Below are positions 1 to 6,593 of a DNA stretch of 10,100 nucleotides, one piece after another. Both the position numbers and the translations under genes were made by a program. This DNA is from an uncultured Campylobacter sp. (GTDB lineage: Bacteria; Campylobacterota; Campylobacteria; Campylobacterales; Campylobacteraceae), in NCBI RefSeq assembly GCF_938030785.1, contig NZ_CALHIK010000006.1:1-10100 (forward strand), in the 5' to 3' direction. The first letter of the stretch is position 1; each line of letters starts with the position of its first letter. Under the pieces are notes generated by a model. It did no database searches, was not told the origin of the DNA, and saw only the letters and a list, made by a program, of their open reading frames with translations.

Positions 1-116
1 TGCAGCAAAACCCGCCCGTAGTAGGCGTCCAGCTCCAAAAATTTTATAGCGTAATTATGAAGTAGCGGCGAGAGCGAGTGGGCGATCGGATTGCCGAAAA
101 CCGCGAATCTGTCCAC
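1..116 (-). CDS. aroE: Shikimate dehydrogenase, N-terminal part (cut by window edge)
   Basis: AroE reduces 3-dehydroshikimate to shikimate with NADPH in the cytosolic pathway to aromatic amino acids. Only the first 38 codons are present; the gene continues beyond base 1. The visible N-terminus reads VDRFAVFGNPIAHSLSPLLH, the family's opening strand and shikimate-binding loop. Ser14 and Ser16 correspond to the substrate-binding SxS serines, and HN follows at residues 20-21. The start is GTG at 116-114, sharing one base with the TAG stop of the SPOR gene (TAGTG), so it is probably translationally coupled. No ATG lies nearby in frame and no strong Shine-Dalgarno is visible. It is the last visible gene of the minus-strand operon, the same SPOR-aroE order I recall from C. 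jejuni (Cj0404-Cj0405). Confidence 0.9.
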   Translation of the reverse strand, partial: MDRFAVFGNPIAHSLSPLLHNYAIKFLELDAYYGRVLL

Positions 117-1108
117 TATTTCACTCGGTAGATATACGCTCCGCTATTGATGCTGCGCATATCGCTAAGCGCCTTTTGTAGCGCCTCGCCCTCGAAAGGT
201 CCTACTAAAATTTTAACCATGCTCTTGCTTCCGACATGGGTTTGCAGAGCGATCGGATTGTAGCCTTTTTTGGTGATTTTTTTCGTATCGGCGCCGTTTG
301 GATCATAAGCGTTTGAAGCAAATACCTGCACGTAACTGCCGTTTGCTATACTGGTAGTAGTGCTCTTAGCCGCGACGCCCGCTTTTGCGCTTGTTTCTTT
401 GTTCTCAGGCTTTACAGGCTCGCTCTTAGCGGTCTCTTTTTTGCTCTCTGTTTTTGTGACCTCTTTTTTACTCTCGGCCTTTGCGGATTTTTGCTCCTCT
501 TGTTTTGATTTCTCTATCTTTCTGACCTCGGTTTTAATCGGCTCTTTTTTAGGCTCCTCTTTGGCTTCGACCTTTTTCACGTCGCCCTTCTCAGTTTTTT
601 TTGGCTCCTCTTTCGGCTCGATCTTTTTACTCTCTACTTTGATTTCGGATTTTTTAGGCTCATCTTTTACTTCTGGCCTTTTTATCTCGACCTTCTGCTC
701 GGCGGGCTGTGTATTTATAGCGACCTGGGTCTCGGTTTTAGGAGGCTCTTGGGTTTTGATCTCCACTCTGGTAGGCTCGCCGAAAGGCTCGGGTTTTGGC
801 TCCGAGCGAACCTCTATAGGCTTAGGCTCCGAAGCGGCGGGCTCAGGTTTGATTTCAGGCTTTTGGATCGGCGCCTCTTGCTTCTGCTCGGCTTTAGCGA
901 GCTCCGCTTCGCTAGGCATAGTAAGCCCTCCAGTGGTATCGATATCGTCTTTATTGATGACCTTCATTATGATGAGTATGATTAAAAATAAAACCACCAC
1001 CCCGGCAGCCACCGTAAGACCCTTTTTTAAATTTGCGTTCTTATCGACGTTGCCGCTGTTTATCACTATATCGTCTATGCTGCTCATATCGAAATTTTTA
1101 TCGTTCAT
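116..1108 (-). CDS. SPOR-domain single-pass inner-membrane protein with long charged linker
   Basis: This is a 330-residue envelope protein of the FtsN/DamX type. It has a short cytoplasmic N-terminus (1-29), one hydrophobic membrane segment at about 31-50, and a low-complexity linker at about 65-245 made almost wholly of Lys, Glu, Pro and Ser with recurring EPKK/ESKK words. A C-terminal SPOR domain at about 257-329 begins GSYVQVFAS, continues MVKILVGPF and ends AYIYRVK. SPOR domains bind glycan strands stripped of stem peptides, usually at division sites, so a periplasmic peptidoglycan-binding role is inferred; the precise function is unknown. The ATG start at 1108 has a strong AGGAGA (1113-1118) five bases upstream. 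It lies 89 bp after glyA and overlaps aroE by one base. The position fits Cj0404 of C. jejuni. The coding bias of the linker creates a long false open frame on the opposite strand. Confidence 0.88.
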   Translation of the reverse strand: MNDKNFDMSSIDDIVINSGNVDKNANLKKGLTVAAGVVVLFLIILIIMKVINKDDIDTTGGLTMPSEAELAKAEQKQEAPIQKPEIKPEPAASEPKPIEVRSEPKPEPFGEPTRVEIKTQEPPKTETQVAINTQPAEQKVEIKRPEVKDEPKKSEIKVESKKIEPKEEPKKTEKGDVKKVEAKEEPKKEPIKTEVRKIEKSKQEEQKSAKAESKKEVTKTESKKETAKSEPVKPENKETSAKAGVAAKSTTTSIANGSYVQVFASNAYDPNGADTKKITKKGYNPIALQTHVGSKSMVKILVGPFEGEALQKALSDMRSINSGAYIYRVK

Positions 1109-1121
1109 GCTATCTCCTAAG

Positions 1122-1168
1122 ATTATCTATTTTAAAATTTCATCGCGTAAATTCTTAAAATAGATAAT
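1122..1168 (-). promoter_or_regulatory. Inverted repeat ahead of the SPOR gene, overlapping the glyA hairpin
   Basis: A perfect 14-bp inverted repeat pairs 1155-1168 (ttaaaatagataat) with 1122-1135 (attatctattttaa), with a 19-base loop between. In the minus-strand transcript the second arm ends three bases before the AGGAGA ribosome binding site of the SPOR gene (1113-1118). The first arm shares three bases (1166-1168) with the palindrome at 1166-1189, so the two stems cannot both form completely. The repeat is seen directly. A role in attenuation, or in control of SPOR-protein translation, is inference. The arms are AT-rich and the stem would be only moderately stable. Confidence 0.4.
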
Positions 1169-1189
1169 TCGGGTAAGCTTACCCGAATT
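1166..1189 (-). terminator. Perfect 24-bp palindrome after glyA, possible partial terminator
   Basis: The palindrome has arms AATTCGGGTA and TACCCGAATT around a central AGCT, giving a 10-bp stem with a 4-base loop. It begins eight bases after the glyA stop codon. On the minus strand it is followed by ATCTATTTTAAG, an impure T-tract, so a leaky intrinsic terminator or a 3' end-stabilising stem is more likely than a strong stop. On the plus strand it is followed by tattaaattt. It sits in the only sizeable gap (89 bp) of the operon and would lower expression of the SPOR and aroE genes relative to glyA. Confidence 0.5.
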
Positions 1190-1197
1190 TATTAAAT

Positions 1198-2445
1198 TTA
1201 ATACATCGCGCGGTCGTAGATGATAAAGCGGTGCGCCAAATCCCGCACTTCCTCTTTGACCTGCGCCTGAAGCTTGGAATTTGAGATGTCGCTTAGCACA
1301 TCGGCGATTTTATTTCCGATAAACTCAAATTCTTTCTCCTTCATTCCGCGCGCCGTAAGTGCGGGGCTGCCGACGCGGATACCACTGGTGACAAACGGGC
1401 TGCGTGTCTCGCCCGGCACGGTATTTTTATTCGTCGTAATGCCTGCATTTTCAAGCGCGGCGCTAGCGTCCTTGCCGCTAAAATCTTTATTTACAAAGCT
1501 CATTAAAATCAGATGATTATCGGTGCCGCCGCTAACAAGATCAAAGCCGCGCCCAACCAGCGTCTCGCCCAAAACTCTAGCATTTGCCTTGACCTGCTTG
1601 GCATAGAGCTTCCACTCAGGGCTTAGATTATGTTTAAACCCGACCGCCTTAGCGGCGATGATGTGCATTAGCGGGCCGCCTTGAATACCCGGAAAGATCG
1701 CCGAGTTGATCTTTTTGGCAAATTCCTCGTCGTTAGTCATTATGATGCCGCCGCGCGGACCGCGAAGCGTCTTATGCGTGGTCGAGCTTACGACGTGGCA
1801 GTGCGGAAACGGATCCGTGTGCTCGCCTGCGACGACGAGCCCCGCGACGTGCGCTACGTCGGCGAAAAGAAACGCGCCCACGCTATCAGCGATCTGTCTA
1901 AATTTAGCAAAATCTATCTCGCGCGTATAAGCGCTCGCACCGCAAACTATCATCTTAGGCTTTACTATCTGAGCGATCTCAAGCACCTTATCATAGTTTA
2001 TGCGGCCGTCGAGCTCCACGCCGTATTCGAAGCTCTCATACATCTTTCCGCTGCTTGAAACCTTTGCGCCGTGCGTCAAATGCCCGCCATGGCTAAGCGC
2101 CATGCCTAAAATTTTATCGCCCGGTTTCAAAAATGCGGCATAGACGCCTTGGTTGGCTTGAGAGCCGCTGTTTGGCTGGACGTTTGCAAACTCACAGCCG
2201 AAGAGCTTTTTGCAGCGATCGATCGCGATCTGCTCGATCTCATCTACGAACTCGCAGCCGCCGTAGTAGCGCTTGCCGGGATAGCCCTCGGCGTATTTGT
2301 TCGTTAGCACCGAGCCCATCGCCTCCATCACCTCGGGATAGGTAAAATTTTCGCTCGCGATCATCTCCAAATAATCGCACTGGCGAGCAAGCTCTTTGTT
2401 GGTTAAACTAAAAATTTCATTATCGAATTTTTCTAAATTTGACAC
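1198..2445 (-). CDS. glyA: Serine hydroxymethyltransferase
   Basis: GlyA is a PLP enzyme that interconverts serine plus tetrahydrofolate with glycine plus 5,10-methylene-THF, the main cellular source of one-carbon units. I place the start at GTG 2445 (415 residues). AAGGAG at 2451-2456 lies exactly five bases upstream, and the product then begins SNLEKFDNEIF as Campylobacter GlyA proteins do. The longer frame from GTG 2451 would abut the Shine-Dalgarno with no spacing. Landmarks from the chosen start are YAEGYPGKRYYGG at about 51-63, the Asp/His pair of FADVAHVAGL near 195-204, the PLP lysine in STTHKTLRGPRGG (Lys225), and SGIRVGSPA near 354-362 with the carboxylate-binding Arg. Length is normal for bacterial SHMT. 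It lies two bases after the lysS stop. Confidence 0.97.
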   Translation of the reverse strand: MSNLEKFDNEIFSLTNKELARQCDYLEMIASENFTYPEVMEAMGSVLTNKYAEGYPGKRYYGGCEFVDEIEQIAIDRCKKLFGCEFANVQPNSGSQANQGVYAAFLKPGDKILGMALSHGGHLTHGAKVSSSGKMYESFEYGVELDGRINYDKVLEIAQIVKPKMIVCGASAYTREIDFAKFRQIADSVGAFLFADVAHVAGLVVAGEHTDPFPHCHVVSSTTHKTLRGPRGGIIMTNDEEFAKKINSAIFPGIQGGPLMHIIAAKAVGFKHNLSPEWKLYAKQVKANARVLGETLVGRGFDLVSGGTDNHLILMSFVNKDFSGKDASAALENAGITTNKNTVPGETRSPFVTSGIRVGSPALTARGMKEKEFEFIGNKIADVLSDISNSKLQAQVKEEVRDLAHRFIIYDRAMY

Positions 2446-2447
2446 GT

Positions 2448-3941
2448 TCACTCCTTCTCTAAATTTAGCGGCCTCATCGCAGGGAACAAAATCACGTCGC
2501 GGATCGATTTTTTATTCAGCAAAATCATCGCTAAGCGATCGATACCGAGCCCCCAGCCGGTAGTCGGCGGCATCGCATAGCTAAGCGCGCGGACATAATC
2601 CTCGTCCATCTCGTGCGCTTCGTCGTCGCCAGCGTTTTTAGCGTCGATTTGCGCCTTAAATCTGGCGTATTGATCGAGCGGATCATTCAGCTCGTTAAAG
2701 GCGTTGGTTAGCTCCTTGCCTGCGATGTAAAGCTCAAATCTCTCGGCTATCTGCGGATTTTCGTCGCTTCTGCGCGAAAGCGGGCTGATCGAGATCGGAA
2801 AATCCACGATGAAGGTCGGATTTATGAGCTTGGCTTCTACGTAATTATCAAAAAGTTCGCTCTGCAAGTGGCCAAGATCGAGCTTTTCATTGACTTCAAA
2901 TTTATCGGCTTTGAGCTTTGCGATGATCTTGTCGCGATCATTTACGATACGTGGCTCGATGCCGCCTATCTGCGTAAGCGCGTCGAGATACTTTATGCGC
3001 GCAAAAGGCTTTGAAAAATCGATCTCGCGCTCATCGTAGGTTAAAATTTCGCCCAGCCCGAGCCTCCTAAACAGCGCTTTAAACAGCTCCTCGGTTAGGT
3101 TCATCGCGTCATTATAATCATGCCACGCCCAGTAGAATTCTATGCTGGTAAATTCCGGATTGTGCGTCAGATCCATACCTTCGTTGCGGAAATTTCGGTT
3201 GATCTCAAAGACCGCCTCCATGCCGCCTACGACGAGGCGCTTAAGATACAGCTCCGGCGCGATACGCAGATAGCGATCAACGTCTAGGGCATTGTGGTGC
3301 GTGATGAAAGGCTTAGCATTCGCGCCGCCTGCGATAGGGTGCATCATCGGCGTTTCGACCTCCAAAAATCCGTGCTTCTCAAAAAAGCTGCGGATCTCGC
3401 TAACGATGATCGAGCGCTTGATAAAATCCTCGCGAATCTCTGGGTTCATTATCATGTCGAGGTATCTTTGGCGGTAGCGCATCTCGATGTCGGTTAGGCC
3501 GTGAAATTTCTCCGGAAGCGGCGAGATCGCCTTAGACGCGAGTGTTATTTTGCTAGCGCGAATCGAAAACTCGCCCGTCTGAGTGACGAAGGCGTATCCG
3601 CGCACCAAAATTATATCGCCCACTTCAAGATTTTTCTTAAATTTAGCGTAATCCTCCTCGCCGATGCTGTCGCGCGAGTAATAAATTTGAATATTGCCGC
3701 TTTGATCTTCTATGTTTGCGAAGGTGGATTTGCCCGCGACGCGCTTTAGCTTTAGCCGCCCGGCGAGGCTTACCTCCTCGCTCGCTTTTTTATCCTCGGT
3801 ATCTTTTATAAAGCCGAATTTTTCTTTAAACTCGGCTATGCTCATATCTTTTTTTAGAAAGTGCGGATAGGGATTAGCCCCTAAATTCCGAAGTTCCGAC
3901 GCCTTGTCTATCCTTTGGATTTCTAACTGGCTATCAAACAA
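2448..3941 (-). CDS. lysS: Lysyl-tRNA synthetase, class II
   Basis: LysS charges tRNA-Lys with lysine in the cytosol. I start it at TTG 3941 (497 residues), because AAGGA (3948-3952) lies six bases upstream. The product then begins LFDSQLEIQRIDKA, close to other Campylobacter LysS N-termini. The frame is open 13 codons further to an ATG at 3980, but that part lies inside fur. An N-terminal OB-fold anticodon-binding domain spans about 57-132. Class II motif 1 is around 190-202 (GFLEVETPMM), motif 2 around 251-266 (FRNEGMDLTHNPEF), and motif 3 at 462-474 (GWGLGIDRLAMIL, with the ATP-binding Arg). The start is one base after the fur stop and the end is two bases before the glyA start, so translation is probably coupled. 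The fur-lysS-glyA order is conserved in C. jejuni. Confidence 0.97.
   Translation of the reverse strand: MFDSQLEIQRIDKASELRNLGANPYPHFLKKDMSIAEFKEKFGFIKDTEDKKASEEVSLAGRLKLKRVAGKSTFANIEDQSGNIQIYYSRDSIGEEDYAKFKKNLEVGDIILVRGYAFVTQTGEFSIRASKITLASKAISPLPEKFHGLTDIEMRYRQRYLDMIMNPEIREDFIKRSIIVSEIRSFFEKHGFLEVETPMMHPIAGGANAKPFITHHNALDVDRYLRIAPELYLKRLVVGGMEAVFEINRNFRNEGMDLTHNPEFTSIEFYWAWHDYNDAMNLTEELFKALFRRLGLGEILTYDEREIDFSKPFARIKYLDALTQIGGIEPRIVNDRDKIIAKLKADKFEVNEKLDLGHLQSELFDNYVEAKLINPTFIVDFPISISPLSRRSDENPQIAERFELYIAGKELTNAFNELNDPLDQYARFKAQIDAKNAGDDEAHEMDEDYVRALSYAMPPTTGWGLGIDRLAMILLNKKSIRDVILFPAMRPLNLEKE
2451..2456 (-). promoter_or_regulatory. Ribosome binding site fixing the glyA start
   Basis: AAGGAG on the minus strand lies within the last lysS codons. 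It has a five-base spacer to GTG 2445 but no spacer to GTG 2451, so it selects the shorter glyA start. Confidence 0.75.
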
Positions 3942-3942
3942 T

Positions 3943-4410
3943 CTACTTCCTTTTTGCCGCGCATTCAGGGCAAATTCCATACAGCTGCATCATATGTCCC
4001 GTAAGCGTAAAACCGTGCTCTTTGGCGACGGCAAGCTGTTTGCGCTCGATAGTCGCGTCTTGAAATTCTATGATCTTATTGCAGCTTTTGCAGATTAGAT
4101 GGTCGTGGTGAGGTTTATTTGCAAGCTCAAATTTCTTGCCCTGCGCGCCGAATGAGATCGACGTCGCCATCCCCGAATCCTCTAGTAAATTTAGGGTGCG
4201 ATACACCGTCGCTATGCCTACGTTTAGCTCCGGAAATTTTACTTTGATCTCGTTATGAAGCGCCTCGGGCGTGAAGTGTTTATTGTTGTTATAAAGCGTA
4301 CGAAGCAAAACCTCGCGCTGCTTGGTATATTTTAGACCGCTGGAGGCGAGAGCTTTTTTGAACTCGATGATTAAAGCGTCAAATTCCAGATTTTCGATTT
4401 TTGCGTTCAT
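3943..4410 (-). CDS. fur: Ferric uptake regulator Fur
   Basis: Fur is a metal-dependent dimeric repressor of iron-uptake genes and, in Campylobacter, also an activator or apo-regulator of some targets. The 155-residue product has the winged-helix DNA-binding domain at about 20-85, with recognition helix GIATVYRTLNLL at 65-76. The metal-binding and dimerisation domain carries HHDHLIC (101-107) and two CxxC pairs (Cys107/Cys110 and Cys147/Cys150) that would hold structural zinc. The paired cysteines and HHDH motif favour Fur over Zur or PerR; against PerR, the context is the classical Campylobacter fur locus. The ATG at 4410 overlaps the preceding stop (ATGA) and has AAAGGA (4418-4423) seven bases upstream. 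It has no promoter directly ahead. In C. jejuni fur is transcribed from promoters located in the upstream genes, and the same is likely here. Confidence 0.96.
   Translation of the reverse strand: MNAKIENLEFDALIIEFKKALASSGLKYTKQREVLLRTLYNNNKHFTPEALHNEIKVKFPELNVGIATVYRTLNLLEDSGMATSISFGAQGKKFELANKPHHDHLICKSCNKIIEFQDATIERKQLAVAKEHGFTLTGHMMQLYGICPECAAKRK
3948..3952 (-). promoter_or_regulatory. Ribosome binding site fixing the lysS TTG start
   Basis: AAGGA in the last codons of fur, six bases before TTG 3941. It supports a TTG start for lysS over the in-frame ATG at 3980, which is buried 13 codons upstream inside fur. Confidence 0.72.
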
Positions 4411-5096
4411 AACTTAGTCCTTTCAGTAGAATTTATATCGATCGTAATGGTGCCGTTAGATTCCGTGCTTTGCATTTCGCTTTGCGGTGCGGTAGAATTT
4501 TGCTCGCCGGTGGAATTGCTCTCGCCGGAAGATAAAATTTCTCCCGCTTTCGAGCCGATAGAATCGAGGCCTTGTTTGACCTTCGGATCGTCTTTGAAAT
4601 CCAATATCCAATTTCCGATCTTTAAAAATATCGGCGCAGTTTTGCTGCTCTCAAAATACTTTTTGGCCTGCTCGTTCTTAGAGATCAGACCGCTTGCGAG
4701 CGTAACGATAACGGCGAATATTAAGAAAATTTTACTTACGCTGAAAACGAATCCGCCGATCTTATCGACAAATCCAAGTCCGCTCCATTTGAAAAATTTC
4801 GAGATGATTTCGCCTATAATCAGACAGACTATCCATACGCCGAACAGCACGGCTATAAAGCCGATTACGACCTGAGTAGTATCGCCCGAAAGCACGCTAT
4901 TTGCGTTTTGCAATGCGGGGATCTTTGCCGCTATCCACTCGCCCGCCTCGCTTTTATAGCGCATCGCCGCAAATAATCCGCCGATGAGCCCCAGAATTCC
5001 AAAAATTTCTTTTACGATGCCGTTAGTGATGCCGCGTAGTCCGAAAAGTACTACGAGCACCAAACAGCCGACGTCAAACCAATTAATACCTTCCAT
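4407..5096 (-). CDS. CvpA-family inner-membrane protein
   Basis: A 229-residue membrane protein of the CvpA family (named for colicin V production in E. coli), whose biochemical role is not settled. Four hydrophobic segments are visible at about 8-24, 30-46, 74-98 and 112-137. The typical family opening, with FDVGCLVLVVLFGLRGITNG at residues 7-26, leads into the first two helices. The C-terminal tail beyond about 185 is hydrophilic and rich in Ser, Thr, Asn, Glu and Gln, with low complexity, and is probably exposed. The ATG start at 5096 overlaps the pilT stop by one base (TAATG) and lacks a strong Shine-Dalgarno, so coupling to pilT is likely. The end overlaps the fur start (ATGA). It corresponds in position to Cj0399 of C. 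jejuni. I give no gene symbol because orthology to E. coli cvpA is not shown. Confidence 0.85.
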   Translation of the reverse strand: MEGINWFDVGCLVLVVLFGLRGITNGIVKEIFGILGLIGGLFAAMRYKSEAGEWIAAKIPALQNANSVLSGDTTQVVIGFIAVLFGVWIVCLIIGEIISKFFKWSGLGFVDKIGGFVFSVSKIFLIFAVIVTLASGLISKNEQAKKYFESSKTAPIFLKIGNWILDFKDDPKVKQGLDSIGSKAGEILSSGESNSTGEQNSTAPQSEMQSTESNGTITIDINSTERTKL

Positions 5097-6178
5097 TAAG
5101 CACCCACTACGCCGATTAGTTCTTGTAAATTTGTAGAATAGCGAAGCGCGGTGTCTTTCGCGACTAAATTTGATCTAATCGCCTTGACGAGCGCTTGCGT
5201 CTGAGTGACCATTCCGGTGGATTGCTGATTGAGCTGCATTTGCGAGTAAATTTGATGCACTTTATTTTCGCGGATAAGGTTCGCAACGGCGTTGTTGTTG
5301 ATTAAAATTTCATGTATCGCGATACGTCCGCCGCCGAGACGCGGAAGCAAGCTCTGCGAAATGACCGCCGTAAGCGATACGGAGAGCATATTTCGCACCT
5401 GAAGCTGCTCGCCGCCGTCGAAGCTGTCGATGATACGGTTGATCGTCTGCATCGCAGAGTTGGTATGCAGCGTACCGAAGACCAAGTGACCGGTTTCGGC
5501 CGCGGTAATAGCGATCGAAATCGTCTCTCTATCACGCATCTCACCCACGAGGATGATATCCGGGTCTTCACGGAGCGAAAATTTAAGAGCTTGCGCGTAG
5601 GAGTGCGTATCGGTGCCGATGTTTCTGTGCGAAAAAAGCGCTTTTTTGTTCGTATGGACGAACTCGACCGGATCTTCAACGGTGATGATGTGCTTGCGCT
5701 CCTTTTCGTTGATCTCATTTAGCATCGCGGCAAGCGTCGTGGATTTACCGCTACCGGTAGGTCCGGTAACCAAGATCATGCCCTTCTCGCGCTTTACGAC
5801 CTCTTTAAAGATGCTAGGCGCCTTAAGATCATCTAGGCTTGGGATGTCGATCGGAATGATACGAAATGCAGCGGCTAGATCGCCGTTCATCGTATAGTAG
5901 TAGTTTCCGCGGAAGCGCCCGATATTAGGAAGCTCGATCGCAAAGTCAAGCTCTTTATTCTCCTCAAGCACGCTTTTTTGCGCATCGGTGATAAGGGCGT
6001 AGCAGATATATTCGATATCCGTACCTTTGAGCTGATCCATCGCCAAAGGACGCAAAACTCCGTCGATACGGATCTGAGGCGCGGAGCGCGAAACCAAGTG
6101 AAGGTCGCTCGCTTTGTTAAAAACGACCGTTTTAAGTAGAGTTTCGATATCTACTAAATTTCTTTGAGCTTCTTCCAT
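5096..6178 (-). CDS. pilT: PilT-type type IV pilus retraction ATPase
   Basis: PilT is a hexameric cytoplasmic ATPase that depolymerises type IV pili, driving twitching or DNA uptake. I start at ATG 6178 (360 residues) because AAAGGA (6185-6190) lies six bases upstream; the open frame extends to a TTG at 6193. The N-terminal domain has the family's ASDLHL opening and IRIDGVLRPL. The core has Walker A GPTGSGKST (about 139-147), Asp box TVEDPVEF (from 166), Walker B DPDIILVGE (about 205-213) and His box FGTLHT (about 234-239). PilT rather than PilB is indicated by the length, by LGGGRIAIHEIL (about 281-292) and by IRENKVHQIYSQMQ, the counterpart of the PilT AIRAGE region. It sits between gatC (11-bp gap) and the cvpA-like gene (1-bp overlap). 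As I recall, C. jejuni has no pilT here. No pilin or pilus assembly genes are in the window. Confidence 0.92.
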   Translation of the reverse strand: MEEAQRNLVDIETLLKTVVFNKASDLHLVSRSAPQIRIDGVLRPLAMDQLKGTDIEYICYALITDAQKSVLEENKELDFAIELPNIGRFRGNYYYTMNGDLAAAFRIIPIDIPSLDDLKAPSIFKEVVKREKGMILVTGPTGSGKSTTLAAMLNEINEKERKHIITVEDPVEFVHTNKKALFSHRNIGTDTHSYAQALKFSLREDPDIILVGEMRDRETISIAITAAETGHLVFGTLHTNSAMQTINRIIDSFDGGEQLQVRNMLSVSLTAVISQSLLPRLGGGRIAIHEILINNNAVANLIRENKVHQIYSQMQLNQQSTGMVTQTQALVKAIRSNLVAKDTALRYSTNLQELIGVVGA

Positions 6179-6184
6179 TAAAAT

Positions 6185-6190
6185 TCCTTT
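6185..6190 (-). promoter_or_regulatory. Ribosome binding site fixing the pilT start
   Basis: AAAGGA on the minus strand with a six-base spacer to ATG 6178. It argues against the upstream in-frame TTG at 6193, which itself overlaps the gatC stop codon. Confidence 0.75.
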
Positions 6191-6477
6191 CAATCTATGA
6201 TCTTCGGCACTACGAAGTAATTTCCTTCGGACTGCGGCGCGTGTTTTAAAATATTCGCGCTTACGTCACTTTTGCGTGGGATATCTTTACGGAACGGAGT
6301 TCCGCCTTTTAGCGTCGTTATGGCGACTTCGCCGCCTTCTAAGCTTAACTCGTTTAAAACTTCTACAAAATCTACGATATTATTTAATTGCCCCTTAAAT
6401 TCCTCCCGTTTTTCATCCGGAATTTTAAGAGCGGATAGCCTTTCTAGCTTACTTAGCAAGGCGTCGTCTATTATCAT
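6190..6477 (-). CDS. gatC: Glutamyl/aspartyl-tRNA amidotransferase subunit C
   Basis: GatC is the small subunit of GatCAB, which converts misacylated Glu-tRNA-Gln and Asp-tRNA-Asn to the correct amides. It wraps around and stabilises the GatA-GatB interface. The 95-residue product has the usual family length and layout. The N-terminal helix has the pattern LLSKLERLSALKI, followed by a second helix FKGQLNNIVDFVEVLNEL. The C-terminal extended part, with RKDIPRKSD then GNYFVVPKII, matches the family's R-x-D and F-x-V-P-K-I/V ending. The ATG at 6477 has AAGGA (6483-6487) five bases upstream. It is the first gene of the minus-strand operon, about 20 bases downstream of the predicted transcription start. 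gatA and gatB are not in the window, and in C. jejuni gatC is likewise apart from them. Confidence 0.93.
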   Translation of the reverse strand: MIIDDALLSKLERLSALKIPDEKREEFKGQLNNIVDFVEVLNELSLEGGEVAITTLKGGTPFRKDIPRKSDVSANILKHAPQSEGNYFVVPKIID

Positions 6478-6504
6478 AACTTTCCTTTTTCTGATAAATG
6501 CGAC

Positions 6505-6513
6505 ATTATATCA
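6505..6513 (-). promoter_or_regulatory. Extended -10 promoter of the gatC-aroE operon
   Basis: TGATATAAT on the minus strand is a perfect TATAAT -10 hexamer (6505-6510) with an extended TG motif one base upstream. It is preceded by T-rich sequence (AATTTTTA), the usual housekeeping promoter architecture in Campylobacter, where a -35 box is weak or absent. The expected start near 6498 gives a leader of about 20 bases to the gatC ATG. No convincing Fur box is visible by eye. Confidence 0.75.
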
Positions 6514-6552
6514 TAAAAATTCTTTATCTTAGGCGGTATTTAAAATTTTTTA

Positions 6553-6561
6553 TGCTACAAT
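6553..6561 (+). promoter_or_regulatory. Extended -10 promoter of the plus-strand YfgM-like to hisG run
   Basis: TGCTACAAT is a 5-of-6 -10 hexamer (TACAAT, 6556-6561) with an extended TG (6553-6554). It follows taaaatttttta, the T-rich upstream element typical of Campylobacter. The expected start near 6568 leaves about 25 bases to the TTG start at 6594, with AAAGGA in between. It is divergent from the gatC promoter, with -10 boxes only about 45 bp apart, so the two may share regulation or compete for polymerase. Confidence 0.65.
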
Positions 6562-6593
6562 TACGCCGATTTTATCAAATAAAGGACTGAATT

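Noticed and set aside
360..1163. A long plus-strand open frame (267 codons) rich in Ser, Phe and Leu.
   Set aside because: It is antisense to the low-complexity Lys/Glu/Pro linker of the SPOR gene, whose codon bias removes stops. It has no homologue I recognise, and the minus-strand gene has a real ribosome binding site and domain structure.
3942..3980. A 13-codon N-terminal extension of LysS starting at ATG 3980.
   Set aside because: It lies wholly inside the fur coding region without a suitable Shine-Dalgarno, whereas TTG 3941 has a well-placed AAGGA and gives the expected N-terminus.
5302..5722. Open frames of about 137 codons on both strands inside pilT.
   Set aside because: They are shadows of the conserved PilT ATPase core; their products are Arg/Ser-rich or featureless and have no ribosome binding sites.
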